From Chlorobiaceae bacterium (GTDB taxonomy: Bacteria; Bacteroidota; Chlorobiia; Chlorobiales; Chlorobiaceae), in assembly GCA_013334975.1 (NCBI GenBank), contig JAAXWL010000016.1, positions 4,661 to 37,155 on the forward strand: a DNA stretch of 32,495 bases. Reading direction: 5' to 3'. The notes beneath the pieces were generated by a model. That model made no database searches, had not been told where the DNA came from, and saw nothing but the letters and a program-made list of their open reading frames with translations. The first letter of the stretch is position 1; the number at the start of each line of letters is the position of its first letter. Positions 17,824-26,860 of this stretch are shown piece by piece. A program made the translations under genes and the position numbers.

Positions 17824-17999
17824 CCGGCAGCCGTGCCTTGTTTTACTCATTTTGCCGCAAAGTCGCTATATTTTCCGGTACCGCACCGTATGCGGCCCAA
17901 AGGAGTGATCACACTCTTGTCGATGACGCTACCGAAATAACTAACAAAAAGACAGAAGAGTGCTCAGGCGTCGAACACGTATGAGCCGGAGGAAACAGT

Positions 18000-18614
18000 A
18001 TGCTGGAAATGAACGCAACAGGCAAAAGCAAAGGTCAGTGGATTTTTCATGGCTCTTTCGACAGAACCGTGGACTACCTCTCCAACCACTCCAGAATTCT
18101 CCGGTACAATCCGTTCTGTCATAAAATCGAGCCACTCGACCATGACGATGCCTGGCGCTGGCACTTCAGGGTAACCGATCCGCAACAGAACCCCTTTGAC
18201 GTGATCTTCAATATCCGCCAGGAAGCCGAAATCCTCATCGATATCCCTGACGAGATGTCATCGATCCCGCCCGAAGAGATGACCGACGAGATGATCCGCC
18301 AGTACACCGTTGGACGGAAAATCCACTGGCGCCACATGCCCGCCAGCCAGACGATCGCCATGCCTGAAAAATACCTCTTCGAAGGCAAGGTCAACGCTGA
18401 CCTCCTGATTCTGCCCGTTAAAAAAGAGAGGACAAAAGTGGATTTCGATCTGCGGGTCGATGTGAGTTTTCTGCTCTATCCGGCCTTCCGCATCGTACCC
18501 GAAAAAGTTGTCCGGACCATGGTCAGCACCGGTATGTCGCTCATCATGCAGACAGCGACCAACAGCATGTTCCAGAAAATCTCGAAAGACTTCGGCACGA
18601 TTCGCAAACTCTGA
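18000..18614 (+). CDS. DUF1997-like protein of unknown function
   Basis: A 204-residue soluble protein with no signal peptide or membrane helix. The N-terminal part (GSFDRTVDYLSNHSRILRYN and following strands) resembles DUF1997, a family known mainly from cyanobacteria and plastids and thought to have an SRPBCC-like lipid- or pigment-binding fold. The assignment is from recalled similarity only. The C-terminal part contains VDFDLRVDVSFLLYP and a basic helix ending FGTIRKL. The start is well set: GGAGG (17988-17992) lies seven bases before the ATG. It is the first gene of a group with the potassium channel, nitroreductase and hydrolase. A phototrophy link is possible but not shown. Confidence 0.55.
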   Translation: MLEMNATGKSKGQWIFHGSFDRTVDYLSNHSRILRYNPFCHKIEPLDHDDAWRWHFRVTDPQQNPFDVIFNIRQEAEILIDIPDEMSSIPPEEMTDEMIRQYTVGRKIHWRHMPASQTIAMPEKYLFEGKVNADLLILPVKKERTKVDFDLRVDVSFLLYPAFRIVPEKVVRTMVSTGMSLIMQTATNSMFQKISKDFGTIRKL

Positions 18615-18649
18615 CACGGCAAGTTAACCTTCATGACGTTCATCGCCCA

Positions 18650-19684
18650 TTGATCAAGGACGCACAACAGTTGTCCGCCATTCGCCGGTTTTCGGTCTCC
18701 ATAATCAGCGTCGCCCTGCTGATTATGGGGGGCGCGCTCGGTTACGTGTACCTCGAACACATGAGCCCGCTCGACGCCCTCTACATGACGGTCATCACGC
18801 TGGCGACCGTTGGGTTCCACGAAGTACAACCGCTGACCGACACCGGCAAGATATTCACCATAGGGCTGATCATCAGCGGTACGGGTCTTTTTTTCTTCAC
18901 TCTGACCAATGTCGCCGTCTTTCTCCTGTCGGGTGAATGGCGGACCCACTGGGAACATCAACGCATCGAACGCATGCTTCGGAAACTCAATGATCATTTC
19001 ATCGTCTGCGGGTATGGGCGACTCGGCAGCAACGTTGCCGAAGAACTTCGGCTCAAAGCCATCCCCTTCGTCATCATCGACAACACGATCGACCAGGTAC
19101 TCCGTGCACGAGACAACGGCTACCTCGCCCTCAAAGGCAACGCGGCCGACGAAAGCGTGCTGGTCGATGCCGGCCTGCATCGCGCCAAGGGGCTGATCGC
19201 CGCAGCCGGTAACGATGCCGAAAACGTCTTTATCGTGCTGACGGCACGAAACCTCAAACCACACCTGCACATCGTCGCCAGGGCCGACTGCGAAGAGTCC
19301 GAAAGCAAGCTGCTCCGGGCCGGTGCTGAAAAGGTGGTCATGCTCTATCGCTCCGCCGGCAAACGCATGGCAAACCTCCTGATAGAACCGGAACTCGAAG
19401 AGTACCTTGACGAACTCAGCAACGCCAGCAACCTGAACCTCAGAATCGCCCAGTTTTTGGTGAACGAACACTCCTCACTGGTCGGCAAAACCTTTCAGGA
19501 GATCGATTTCTACAAAAACCACCGGATCAACGTCGTCGGCTACAAGCTTCCGGGAGGAGAGCTGCACACCTCACCACGGCCAGCGGAGATCATCCAGAAA
19601 AACGGCGCCATCATCGCCATTGGCCAGGGCGGTGACCTTGAAATGCTCAACCATCTCGCGCAGGGAGAAAAAAAACAATCATGA
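18650..19684 (+). CDS. Two-TM potassium channel with RCK (TrkA-N/TrkA-C) domains
   Basis: A 344-residue ion channel subunit, presumably tetrameric in the inner membrane. Helix 1 is at about 14-36, the pore loop at 45-60, helix 2 at 68-94. A cytoplasmic RCK domain follows, with the Rossmann motif GYGRLG at 121-126 and an acidic D144 at the end of the second strand, suggesting NAD(H) or another nucleotide. A TrkA-C domain covers about 255-335. The selectivity filter reads TVGFHEV rather than TVGYGD, with His57 where the second glycine normally is. The reading frame lacks an ATG near its start. TTG at 18650 is the best candidate, with no clear ribosome binding site. Its stop overlaps the nitroreductase ATG by four bases, so the two are translationally coupled. 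Confidence 0.87.
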   Translation: MIKDAQQLSAIRRFSVSIISVALLIMGGALGYVYLEHMSPLDALYMTVITLATVGFHEVQPLTDTGKIFTIGLIISGTGLFFFTLTNVAVFLLSGEWRTHWEHQRIERMLRKLNDHFIVCGYGRLGSNVAEELRLKAIPFVIIDNTIDQVLRARDNGYLALKGNAADESVLVDAGLHRAKGLIAAAGNDAENVFIVLTARNLKPHLHIVARADCEESESKLLRAGAEKVVMLYRSAGKRMANLLIEPELEEYLDELSNASNLNLRIAQFLVNEHSSLVGKTFQEIDFYKNHRINVVGYKLPGGELHTSPRPAEIIQKNGAIIAIGQGGDLEMLNHLAQGEKKQS

Positions 19685-20196
19685 ACTTCCACGATCTTGT
19701 TGCATCGAGAAAAAGTGTGCGCGGCTATGACTCCTCCCATCCGGTGCCCGGTGAAGTGCTCGACCGGATACTCGACGCCGGTCGGCTGGCCCCCTCGGCC
19801 AAAAACCTCCAGCCCTGGAAATTTCTGCTGGTCAGTTCACCGGAAAAGCTTGAGGAGATCAGGCCATGCTACAACCGTGAGTGGTTCGGCCAGGCGCAGC
19901 ACCTCCTCATCGTCACCGGCGACCACGAAGCTGCCTGGGTGCGCCCTTCCGACGGATGGAACTCCCTTGAAACCGACCTTGCCATCGCCATGGATCATCT
20001 GGTACTTGCCGCCCATGCCGAAGGAGTCAGCACCTGCTGGATATCGGCATTCAACCCCGCCATGCTGCGAGAGTCACTCAGGCTGAAGCCCTCCGAAGCG
20101 GTTTTTGCCATCACGCCGCTCGGCTACGGCTCCCCGGACGCCGAAACCCGCCCGAAAACCCGCAAACCACTCGATGAAGTCGTCATCCATCTCTAA
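19681..20196 (+). CDS. Nitroreductase family protein (FMN-dependent)
   Basis: A 171-residue nitroreductase-fold flavoprotein. It begins MNFHDLVASRKSVRGYD, with the Arg-Lys-Ser-x-Arg residues that bind the FMN phosphate, followed by AGRLAPSAKNLQPWKF. The segment AIAMDHLVLAAHAEGVSTCWI forms the dimer and flavin helix, and ITPLGYG comes near the end. Members reduce quinones, nitro compounds, flavins or enones with NAD(P)H. The physiological substrate cannot be inferred here. The short length is typical of the compact subgroup seen in anaerobes. It overlaps the channel gene by ATGA, and the hydrolase begins 16 bases after its stop. Confidence 0.93.
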   Translation: MNFHDLVASRKSVRGYDSSHPVPGEVLDRILDAGRLAPSAKNLQPWKFLLVSSPEKLEEIRPCYNREWFGQAQHLLIVTGDHEAAWVRPSDGWNSLETDLAIAMDHLVLAAHAEGVSTCWISAFNPAMLRESLRLKPSEAVFAITPLGYGSPDAETRPKTRKPLDEVVIHL

Positions 20197-20212
20197 CCCC
20201 GGAGAGATCGCC

Positions 20213-21241
20213 ATGTTGAACAACCGCCCTGCAGCACTCACGCTTGCCTTGCTGCTCACCCTGCCGCTATCAGCGCCTCTTTCGGCCCGTTCCGCTGATC
20301 CGCTCATCGACGTATCGGCAGGGAACGTCGATACCGACCATCTTCCCCAGGCAGCAGTCCGCCTCGGAAACGTTACCGTTACCCCCGATATCACCTACTC
20401 GATCGCCTCCGGCTACCGCCCGATGCTGCTCGATCTCTACCGATCCGAGGGCAAAGCTCTTCGCCCACTTGTCATTTTCCTCCACGGAGGAAGCTGGAGC
20501 AGCGGCTCCAAACGCACAACGGCAAACTTCACCAATTTCCCGGAGGTGCTCGCCTCACTGGCCCGACGCGGCTTTGTGGTCGCCTCGGTGGACTACCGGC
20601 TGAGCGGGGAAGCCCAATGGACTGCGGCACTTGACGACATCAAATCATCGATACGCTTCCTGCGCGCCCATGCGAAACAATACGGCATCGATCCAGAGCA
20701 CGTAGCGATATGGGGGGCCTCCTCCGGCGCCCATCTTGCCGCGCTTGCCGCATTCACCGGCGATGACCTCGACTTCGAAAAACCCGGAATGGAACATGCC
20801 GGCCAGTCCGACCGTGTACAAGCTCTGGTCGGCTGGTACGGCCCCTATGAACTGGGTGACCTCTTCAGCCAAAACCTCACCTCCACGGCTCAGCCGCCTG
20901 CCACCACGACCTCCGGACCACTCGCCTTCTTCGGCTGTACCGTGCAGGGATGTCCGCCTGGCGTTATCGGGCAGGCCAGCCCCGTAACCCACGTTGACGC
21001 CGGAGATCCACCGACCCTGCTCATTCACGGCACCGCCGACACCACCGTACCGGCAACACACTCCCGTAAACTCCAGGAACGCCTGAAAGCCGCCGGGGTA
21101 AACTCGAAACTCATCCTCATCGACGGCGTCAGCCACGACTGGATTGGCAAAGAGCCGCAGAGCACACAAAAAGCCTACCGTCAAGCCGTCACAGCCACCT
21201 TCGACTGGCTCGAACAGACATTCTGCAAAAAAGGTGACTGA
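20213..21241 (+). CDS. Exported alpha/beta hydrolase (esterase/lipase-like)
   Basis: A 342-residue serine hydrolase with a signal peptide of about 24 residues (MLNNRPAALTLALLLTLPLS onward), so it acts in the periplasm or outside. The oxyanion loop is HGGSW, the nucleophile elbow is GASSGAH, the acid is Asp in IHGTADTTVP, and the base is His in GVSHDW. All three catalytic residues are thus present. It resembles BD-FAE/carboxylesterase-type enzymes acting on acyl or feruloyl esters, but the substrate is unknown. I chose the ATG at 20213 because it has GGAGAG upstream and opens the signal peptide. A longer in-frame start at 20105 lies inside the nitroreductase gene. A purine-rich, apparently empty stretch follows the stop. 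Confidence 0.88.
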   Translation: MLNNRPAALTLALLLTLPLSAPLSARSADPLIDVSAGNVDTDHLPQAAVRLGNVTVTPDITYSIASGYRPMLLDLYRSEGKALRPLVIFLHGGSWSSGSKRTTANFTNFPEVLASLARRGFVVASVDYRLSGEAQWTAALDDIKSSIRFLRAHAKQYGIDPEHVAIWGASSGAHLAALAAFTGDDLDFEKPGMEHAGQSDRVQALVGWYGPYELGDLFSQNLTSTAQPPATTTSGPLAFFGCTVQGCPPGVIGQASPVTHVDAGDPPTLLIHGTADTTVPATHSRKLQERLKAAGVNSKLILIDGVSHDWIGKEPQSTQKAYRQAVTATFDWLEQTFCKKGD

Positions 21242-21302
21242 AAGAATAAGAGACGAAAAGGAGCATAGGAACTGAAAGGACAGAAAAGGAGACAGGGCGC
21301 TC

Positions 21303-21387
21303 TCACCGTAGAGAACTGGATCGACGGGAACGACTGAGCCCAATCCAGATCACGTCACAGAGCACAATACTAAGGGCCAGGTGGCTG
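21303..21387 (-). pseudogene. 3' stub of a CPBP-family protease gene
   Basis: Positions 21321-21363 match 25736-25778, the 3' end of the intact CPBP gene, at 42 of 43 bases, with weaker similarity to 21374. Read on the minus strand in the same frame, the stub encodes LALSIVLCDVIWIGLSRSRR against SALSIALCVVIWIGLSRSRR in the intact protein. It then runs five different codons to a stop at 21303. The rest of the protease (helices, EExxxR and both histidine motifs) is missing. The frame is open upstream to an ATG at 21461, but that part does not resemble the protease. It lies directly upstream of the first kinase, as the intact gene lies upstream of the second. Confidence 0.8.
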
Positions 21388-21491
21388 ATCGGTGTTATAT
21401 TATTGCTATCCCGAAACGCCTGTAAAAAAAGTAAATTCTTCGCAGTAATGGCTTGCAGCATTTAAGGTAACAACAATCCATACAATCCGAT

Positions 21492-24400
21492 ATGAACACC
21501 GACCTTCAGGTCATGACCGATGAAACGGCTGACGCGACGATTGCCCGCCTGAAGCAGGAGATCAGCGAACTGAAAAAAGAGCTGAACAGGCGCCCCATGT
21601 TTTTCGAGGGTACAACCGCCGGAAACTGGGACTGGGAGGTACAGACAGGAAACGTTACCATCAACAATGCCTGGGCCGAAATGATCGGCTACACTGCCGA
21701 AGAGCTCGCGCCGCTCACCCTGTCCAAATGGAAAAGCTTCTGCCAGCCAGATGACCTCCATGAAGCGACGGCGCGTCTCGAAAGTCATTTCCGGGGTGAA
21801 ACCGCCCACTATGAGGCGGAAATCCGGATGCGGCACAAAAAGGGACACTGGGTCTGGATTCTCGACCGTGGCAAGGTTTACGAGCGTGACCGTGAGGGCA
21901 AACCGATCCGGATGGCCGGTTCGCATCAGGAGATCACCGGGCGCAAGCACGCCGATGAGGCGTTGCAGCAGGAGAGGAACCTCTTTCTGGAAGGCCCGGT
22001 CACGGTGTTCCGGTGGCAGAAAACAGAGGGATTCCCGATCAGGTATGTCTCCCCGAATGTTACCCGCCTGACGGGCTACTCGCCGGAGGAGTTCACTTCG
22101 GGAATCGTAGCATATACCGATCTTGTCCACCCGGATGATCTCGAGCAGATTGTGACGGAAATGGCGAGCTACGCCTCCGAGGCAGGGCGCACCTCTTTCG
22201 AACAGGAGTACCGGATTTTCCGCAAGGACGGCACCATCTTATGGCTCTACGAATTCACGACGATCATACGTGACGATGACGGCCTTATCACCAGCTTTGA
22301 AACCTATGCGCTCGACAACTCGATACGGAAACAGTCTGAAGAAACCATTGCCTTCAACCGGCGGTTTGAACACCTCATTTCAACACTCGCCAGCCAGTTC
22401 ATCAATATCTCTGCGGAGCACATTGATGAGATGATCAACCATGCATTACAGGCAATCGGAGCGTTCCTCGAGGCCGACCGGAGCTGTATTTTCCAGTACT
22501 ACAACAATCAGAAAATCATGGAGAAGACCCATGAGTGGTGTGCCGAGAGTATCACGCCATATAACCATATTCTGAAGCAACTGCCCTCCGACAATTTCGA
22601 GTGGTTGAATGCGAAACTCGCCCGGAACGAGATGATCATCGTGCCGAAGGTCTCCGAACTGCCGGATGAGACCGATTCGGGAAAAGAGTTTCTCGAAAAA
22701 ATGGAGATCAAATCCCTGATTTCCATTCCACTCATATCGGGTAGCACCCTATCAGGTTTCATAGGATTCGACGCCGTAAGACAGGAGCGGCAATGGTCAT
22801 CGAGCATGGTATCGAGCCTCTTGATGGCGGGAGGCATCATCACCAACGCCCTGCAACGCAAGCAGGTCAAGCACCTGATTCAGAGCGAACTTGACTTGGC
22901 GCTGAAACTCTCCGCTTCACAATCATTTGAAGAGACCATCCAGCTCTGCCTCCAGACCGCCATAGAGCTGTCGCGCATGGATTGCGGCGGAGTCTATCTG
23001 GTGAACGAGGCTGAAAACTGCCTCAAGCTTGTCTACACTCAGGGGGTCAGTGACGGGTTTATAACGGATGTTCACTTAGTCTCGCAGAGCACTCCTGAAT
23101 TTCTGCTCATGACCTCCGGAGCGCCACTCTATAACGACCAGGAAGCTCCGGTTCAGGAGGGCATCTATAAGGCCATGCGGGAAGAAGGGCTGAAATCATC
23201 CGCTATTCTGCCCGTTATCAGCAAAAACCAGCTCGTTGCCGTCTTCACTGTCGCCTCACACTCATTCGGTGAAGTGCCGGATTTTGCCCGCAAAGCCCTC
23301 GAAACCGTGGCCTCACATATCGGCGCAGCAATCATACAGGCGCGGCAAGAAGAAGAGGTGCGCTCAGTCAACCGCAACCTCGAAACACTTTTCGGATCGG
23401 TCGATGATATGCTCTTCGTCGTCGGTGAAAATGGCAAAATAAAGCACGCCAATTCGGCAACAATAGCCACCCTTGGCTATCAGCTCGATGAGCTGCGGAC
23501 GATGACGGTACTCGACGTTCATCCACCGGAGCTTCGCGAACAGGCGCAAAAAAGGGTCGCTGAGATGCTTTCCGGCACTGAAACCATCTGCAATATCCCC
23601 CTCTTCAGGAAATCAGGCGACAGGCTCCCTGCGGAAACAAAGATAACGCACGGTATATGGAATGGGCAACCGGTGATCTTCGGCATCTCACGGGATATTT
23701 CCGAGCGTCTGAAAAACCAGTCCAGACTGGTCGAAAGCGAGAGGAAGTTCAGGGAGCTGACCGAGTTCCTGCCACTGCCGCTCGTCGAGACCAACCGGCA
23801 GGGAATCGTTACCTATATCAACAACTCGGGTCTGGAGTTTTTCGATCTCTCTCACGAGGAGCTGCAGCAAGGGATTTCGGCATTCAGTTTCTGCTCTCCG
23901 GAAGAGTTCGAGATGGCGCTGGCGAGCCAGACAAAGATGCTCGTTCCGGGTTATATCCCGAAAGGCAACGAGTACACCGTCATGATGAAAGATGGGCGCC
24001 GCCTCCCATTGATGCTCTACAGTACGCCCATCAGACAGGGAAATGGTCAGGTTTCTGGCATTCGAACCACGGTGGTCGATCTGACCGAACTGAAACGGGC
24101 CGAGGAAGCCCTGCGTGAAAACGCCCTGCAGAAACGGGTCAGCGAAGAGTTCAGGTCGATCATCGACAACATTCCCGGCGTAGTCTACCACACTTCGGAC
24201 GATGGCGTCATCAAGTTTCTTTCTCAGCCTGCGGATGCGGCCTCCTGCGATCTCTTGTCGCTGCTTTCCGGTACGAATGACATCGCGATGTCATTGGTCT
24301 GCCCGGATGACCGCCAGCTCGTGGTCGATACCTACAGGGAACTTCGCGAAGCGCCAGCCTCAAAAGTCGTCCTCTTCAAGATCGTCATGCCCGACGGAAG

Positions 24401-25685
24401 CATCCGCTGGATCGAAGACCGCCGAACATCACTTTTTTCAGAACACGGCAAATTTTCAGGTATTGACGGAATCCTGTTCGACATTACCGACAGGGTCAAG
24501 GCTCAGAAAGAAAAGCAGCAGCTTGAGCAAAACCTGAAAAAAACCCAGCGCATCGAAACCATCGGCACGCTTGCTGGCGGTATCGCTCATGATTTCAACA
24601 ACATTCTCTCCCCGATTCTTGGCTATGCAGAAATGGGCGTGGTATCACTCTCGAAAGACACCAAACAGCACGGCTATTTCAACGAGATCATGATGGCTGC
24701 CGAGAGAGCGCAGCATCTGGTGGCGCAGATACTGGCCTTCAGCAGGGCCGAAGAGCGCGAGCCAGTGGTGGTCAACGTGAAGGAGATCGTCAGCGAGGCG
24801 TTGAAGCTTCTGCGGCCATCGATTCCGGTCACCATCACCATAAAGAAAACCATCGACGAGAAGTGCGGCAACGTGCTCGCGGATCCGTCACAGATTCATC
24901 AGGTCATCGTCAACCTTTGCACCAACGCCTTTCAGGCCATGGCCGAATCGGGAGGCGAGATGACCATCGATCTCCGGGAGATCAAGCCAGACGAGGCGCT
25001 GCTCAAGCGAATGCCGTCGTTGCTGGCGGAAGGGTACATTCAACTCAGCATCGCCGATACAGGGCACGGCATGGATGAGATCACGATGGAAAGAATTTTC
25101 GAACCATTCTTCACAACCAAACCAGTGAACAAAGGCACAGGCCTCGGTTTGTCGGTAGTTCACGGCATTGTCACCAGCTATAAAGGCGAGATTACTGTGG
25201 AAAGCGCCCCCGGAAAGGGCTGCACCTTCAGGATATACCTTCCTGTAATCGAAAGCGGCGTTGCCTCACCGAAGCATGTCAGTGAGCTTTCGAGAGGCGA
25301 GCAGAGCACCCGCATTCTCTTTGTCGACGACGAAGAGGCGACCGTGGCTCTCATGAACGTGATGCTGGAGTATCTCGGCTTCAGCGTGCTGACGGTGAAT
25401 TCTCCCGTTAAGGCGCTTGACGAGTTCCGCAAGGAGCCCGCGGCCTTCGATATGGTCATCACCGATCTCACCATGCCGGAGATGACCGGCATCGAGCTCG
25501 CAGGAGAACTGCATGAGATCAGCCCGAGTCTGCCGGTAGCGCTCATGACCGGATATGGCAGGGATATAGAGAACACCGTGCCGCTCAGTCAGTACGGCAT
25601 CTGTAAATTTCTGAAAAAGCCGGTCAGCCTCTCAAATCTTTCACAGGTAATCACGGAGGTGATGGCATCGGCCGCTCACACCTGA
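21492..25685 (+). CDS. Soluble hybrid histidine kinase with five PAS and two GAF domains (paralogue 1)
   Basis: A 1,397-residue sensor kinase without membrane helices, so a cytoplasmic sensor. Domain order by residue: short coiled coil 15-34; PAS1 about 35-155; PAS2 165-283; GAF1 290-455; GAF2 470-618; PAS3 627-742; PAS4 748-872; PAS5 885-1005; HisKA with phospho-acceptor H1033 in GGIAHDFNN; HATPase with [18 protein letters not shown] and [12 protein letters not shown]-terminal receiver about 1272-1390 with D1325 in [12 protein letters not shown] and the KKP lysine. There is no output or HPt domain, so a separate phosphotransfer partner is needed. No LOV-type cysteine motif or bilin site is evident, so the signal is unknown. 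It is collinear with the kinase at 26861-31051. The start has only a weak ribosome binding site. Confidence 0.92.
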   Translation: MNTDLQVMTDETADATIARLKQEISELKKELNRRPMFFEGTTAGNWDWEVQTGNVTINNAWAEMIGYTAEELAPLTLSKWKSFCQPDDLHEATARLESHFRGETAHYEAEIRMRHKKGHWVWILDRGKVYERDREGKPIRMAGSHQEITGRKHADEALQQERNLFLEGPVTVFRWQKTEGFPIRYVSPNVTRLTGYSPEEFTSGIVAYTDLVHPDDLEQIVTEMASYASEAGRTSFEQEYRIFRKDGTILWLYEFTTIIRDDDGLITSFETYALDNSIRKQSEETIAFNRRFEHLISTLASQFINISAEHIDEMINHALQAIGAFLEADRSCIFQYYNNQKIMEKTHEWCAESITPYNHILKQLPSDNFEWLNAKLARNEMIIVPKVSELPDETDSGKEFLEKMEIKSLISIPLISGSTLSGFIGFDAVRQERQWSSSMVSSLLMAGGIITNALQRKQVKHLIQSELDLALKLSASQSFEETIQLCLQTAIELSRMDCGGVYLVNEAENCLKLVYTQGVSDGFITDVHLVSQSTPEFLLMTSGAPLYNDQEAPVQEGIYKAMREEGLKSSAILPVISKNQLVAVFTVASHSFGEVPDFARKALETVASHIGAAIIQARQEEEVRSVNRNLETLFGSVDDMLFVVGENGKIKHANSATIATLGYQLDELRTMTVLDVHPPELREQAQKRVAEMLSGTETICNIPLFRKSGDRLPAETKITHGIWNGQPVIFGISRDISERLKNQSRLVESERKFRELTEFLPLPLVETNRQGIVTYINNSGLEFFDLSHEELQQGISAFSFCSPEEFEMALASQTKMLVPGYIPKGNEYTVMMKDGRRLPLMLYSTPIRQGNGQVSGIRTTVVDLTELKRAEEALRENALQKRVSEEFRSIIDNIPGVVYHTSDDGVIKFLSQPADAASCDLLSLLSGTNDIAMSLVCPDDRQLVVDTYRELREAPASKVVLFKIVMPDGSIRWIEDRRTSLFSEHGKFSGIDGILFDITDRVKAQKEKQQLEQNLKKTQRIETIGTLAGGIAHDFNNILSPILGYAEMGVVSLSKDTKQHGYFNEIMMAAERAQHLVAQILAFSRAEEREPVVVNVKEIVSEALKLLRPSIPVTITIKKTIDEKCGNVLADPSQIHQVIVNLCTNAFQAMAESGGEMTIDLREIKPDEALLKRMPSLLAEGYIQLSIADTGHGMDEITMERIFEPFFTTKPVNKGTGLGLSVVHGIVTSYKGEITVESAPGKGCTFRIYLPVIESGVASPKHVSELSRGEQSTRILFVDDEEATVALMNVMLEYLGFSVLTVNSPVKALDEFRKEPAAFDMVITDLTMPEMTGIELAGELHEISPSLPVALMTGYGRDIENTVPLSQYGICKFLKKPVSLSNLSQVITEVMASAAHT

Positions 25686-25720
25686 TTTCCGCGTGAAGTG
25701 CCGAGCGTCCTGCGAGGCGA

Positions 25721-26674
25721 TCATTCGGCATCTGTTCGACGGGAACGACTGAGCCCAATCCAGATCACGACACAGAGCGCTATGCTCAGTGCTGACCCAG
25801 GCAGGGGAGACACCCAGAGATCGGCCATCGGAGCCATCCAGAAAGTACCGTTCAGGAACAACGTTCCAGTGACCGCGTTGCTGACCGTATGCAGCACCAC
25901 CAGCGGCCATACCGACCCGGTAAGAAGACGCAACTCGCCATAGACGAACGCCAGCGAAACGACACCAGCAACCATCATCACAAAAAAGAGCATCAGACCG
26001 TGCGGAGCTATAGCTGCAAAAGTCGCTCTGTCGAGAAAAAAGAGGTAGTAGGGCACATGCCAGGCGGCCCACACCATTCCGGTCAATGCATGATTGGCCA
26101 TATCCGGCACACCGGCAGCCGCAAGCCGCGGAGTCAGATAGCCGCGCCAGGCAAACTCTTCAAAGAGGTTCTTGATCAACGCAGGAAAAAAAGCAATGAC
26201 AACCTGACGAAAAAGAGTATCAGCATCACCCACCCTGATCTGCATGAGCCCCGCCCCCATGCCGACAAGCACAGACATGAAGGTACAAACCGGATAGAAG
26301 AGCAGCGAGAACAGATACCAGCGCCCGTTGCCGGCAAACAGCAGCCTTACGCCGCTATCCCGCCATCCATCTCCGGCAAGGCCGCGCAGCAACAACCCGA
26401 CCATCACCGGCAACACGATCCAGAGGAGTTGCTCCGGCCCTTCGTTTGTCGGGCTGCCGGTCACCATCTCCACGGTTCTGCCAATCCACCCCGCTGAAAC
26501 CGCCACAACAGCGAAAACCGCCACATGACGCCACGAAGCAGCGCGATCTTCACTCCGCCCTGTACGCTCCGGGAAAGTTTTTTCTGAATCGCCGTTCATC
26601 TGATGTACATTTGTGATCAGGGGACTATCAGGTAAATAACGAATCGAACCGTTCATCTCCGCAATATTCGACAC
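25721..26674 (-). CDS. CPBP family intramembrane metalloprotease (CAAX/Abi type)
   Basis: A 317-residue multi-pass membrane protein of the CPBP (Rce1-like) family. Motif 1 is FEEFAWRGYL with E172, E173 and R177. Motif 2 is WAAWH with H206. Motif 3 is HTVSN with H262 and N266. All catalytic residues are present, so it should be an active glutamate-type intramembrane protease. The first 45 residues are polar and unlike the family, so a later start (for example Met26, 26599) is possible. The gene lies between the two giant kinases, converging on the first with a 35-base gap and diverging from the second. A stub of a second copy sits before the first kinase. In other bacteria such proteins act in membrane-protein processing or bacteriocin immunity. 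The role here is unknown. Confidence 0.88.
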   Translation of the reverse strand: MSNIAEMNGSIRYLPDSPLITNVHQMNGDSEKTFPERTGRSEDRAASWRHVAVFAVVAVSAGWIGRTVEMVTGSPTNEGPEQLLWIVLPVMVGLLLRGLAGDGWRDSGVRLLFAGNGRWYLFSLLFYPVCTFMSVLVGMGAGLMQIRVGDADTLFRQVVIAFFPALIKNLFEEFAWRGYLTPRLAAAGVPDMANHALTGMVWAAWHVPYYLFFLDRATFAAIAPHGLMLFFVMMVAGVVSLAFVYGELRLLTGSVWPLVVLHTVSNAVTGTLFLNGTFWMAPMADLWVSPLPGSALSIALCVVIWIGLSRSRRTDAE

Positions 26675-26860
26675 CGTTTCCCTCTCTGGGCCTCATATTC
26701 CCTCGTTTACAACAGAAACAAGGAACGAAAGAACACAACTTGCCGGTAGTAAAAGAAATACTGTAAGGAGTACGGCATTTGCCAAAAGCAGGATCCGCAG
26801 AGAAGACTCTCCCTGCGACCCATGATTGCCCCATTTTTCAACGCGGTTAACTCATCGATA

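Noticed and set aside
18476-19471. Minus-strand frame of 331 codons across the DUF1997 and channel genes
   Set aside because: It spans the 3' end of one gene and most of the next on the opposite strand, a pattern typical of antisense shadow; no recognisable domain.
21242-21300. Purine-rich stretch after the hydrolase gene
   Set aside because: Only A/G composition bias; no reading frame, hairpin or repeat could be supported.
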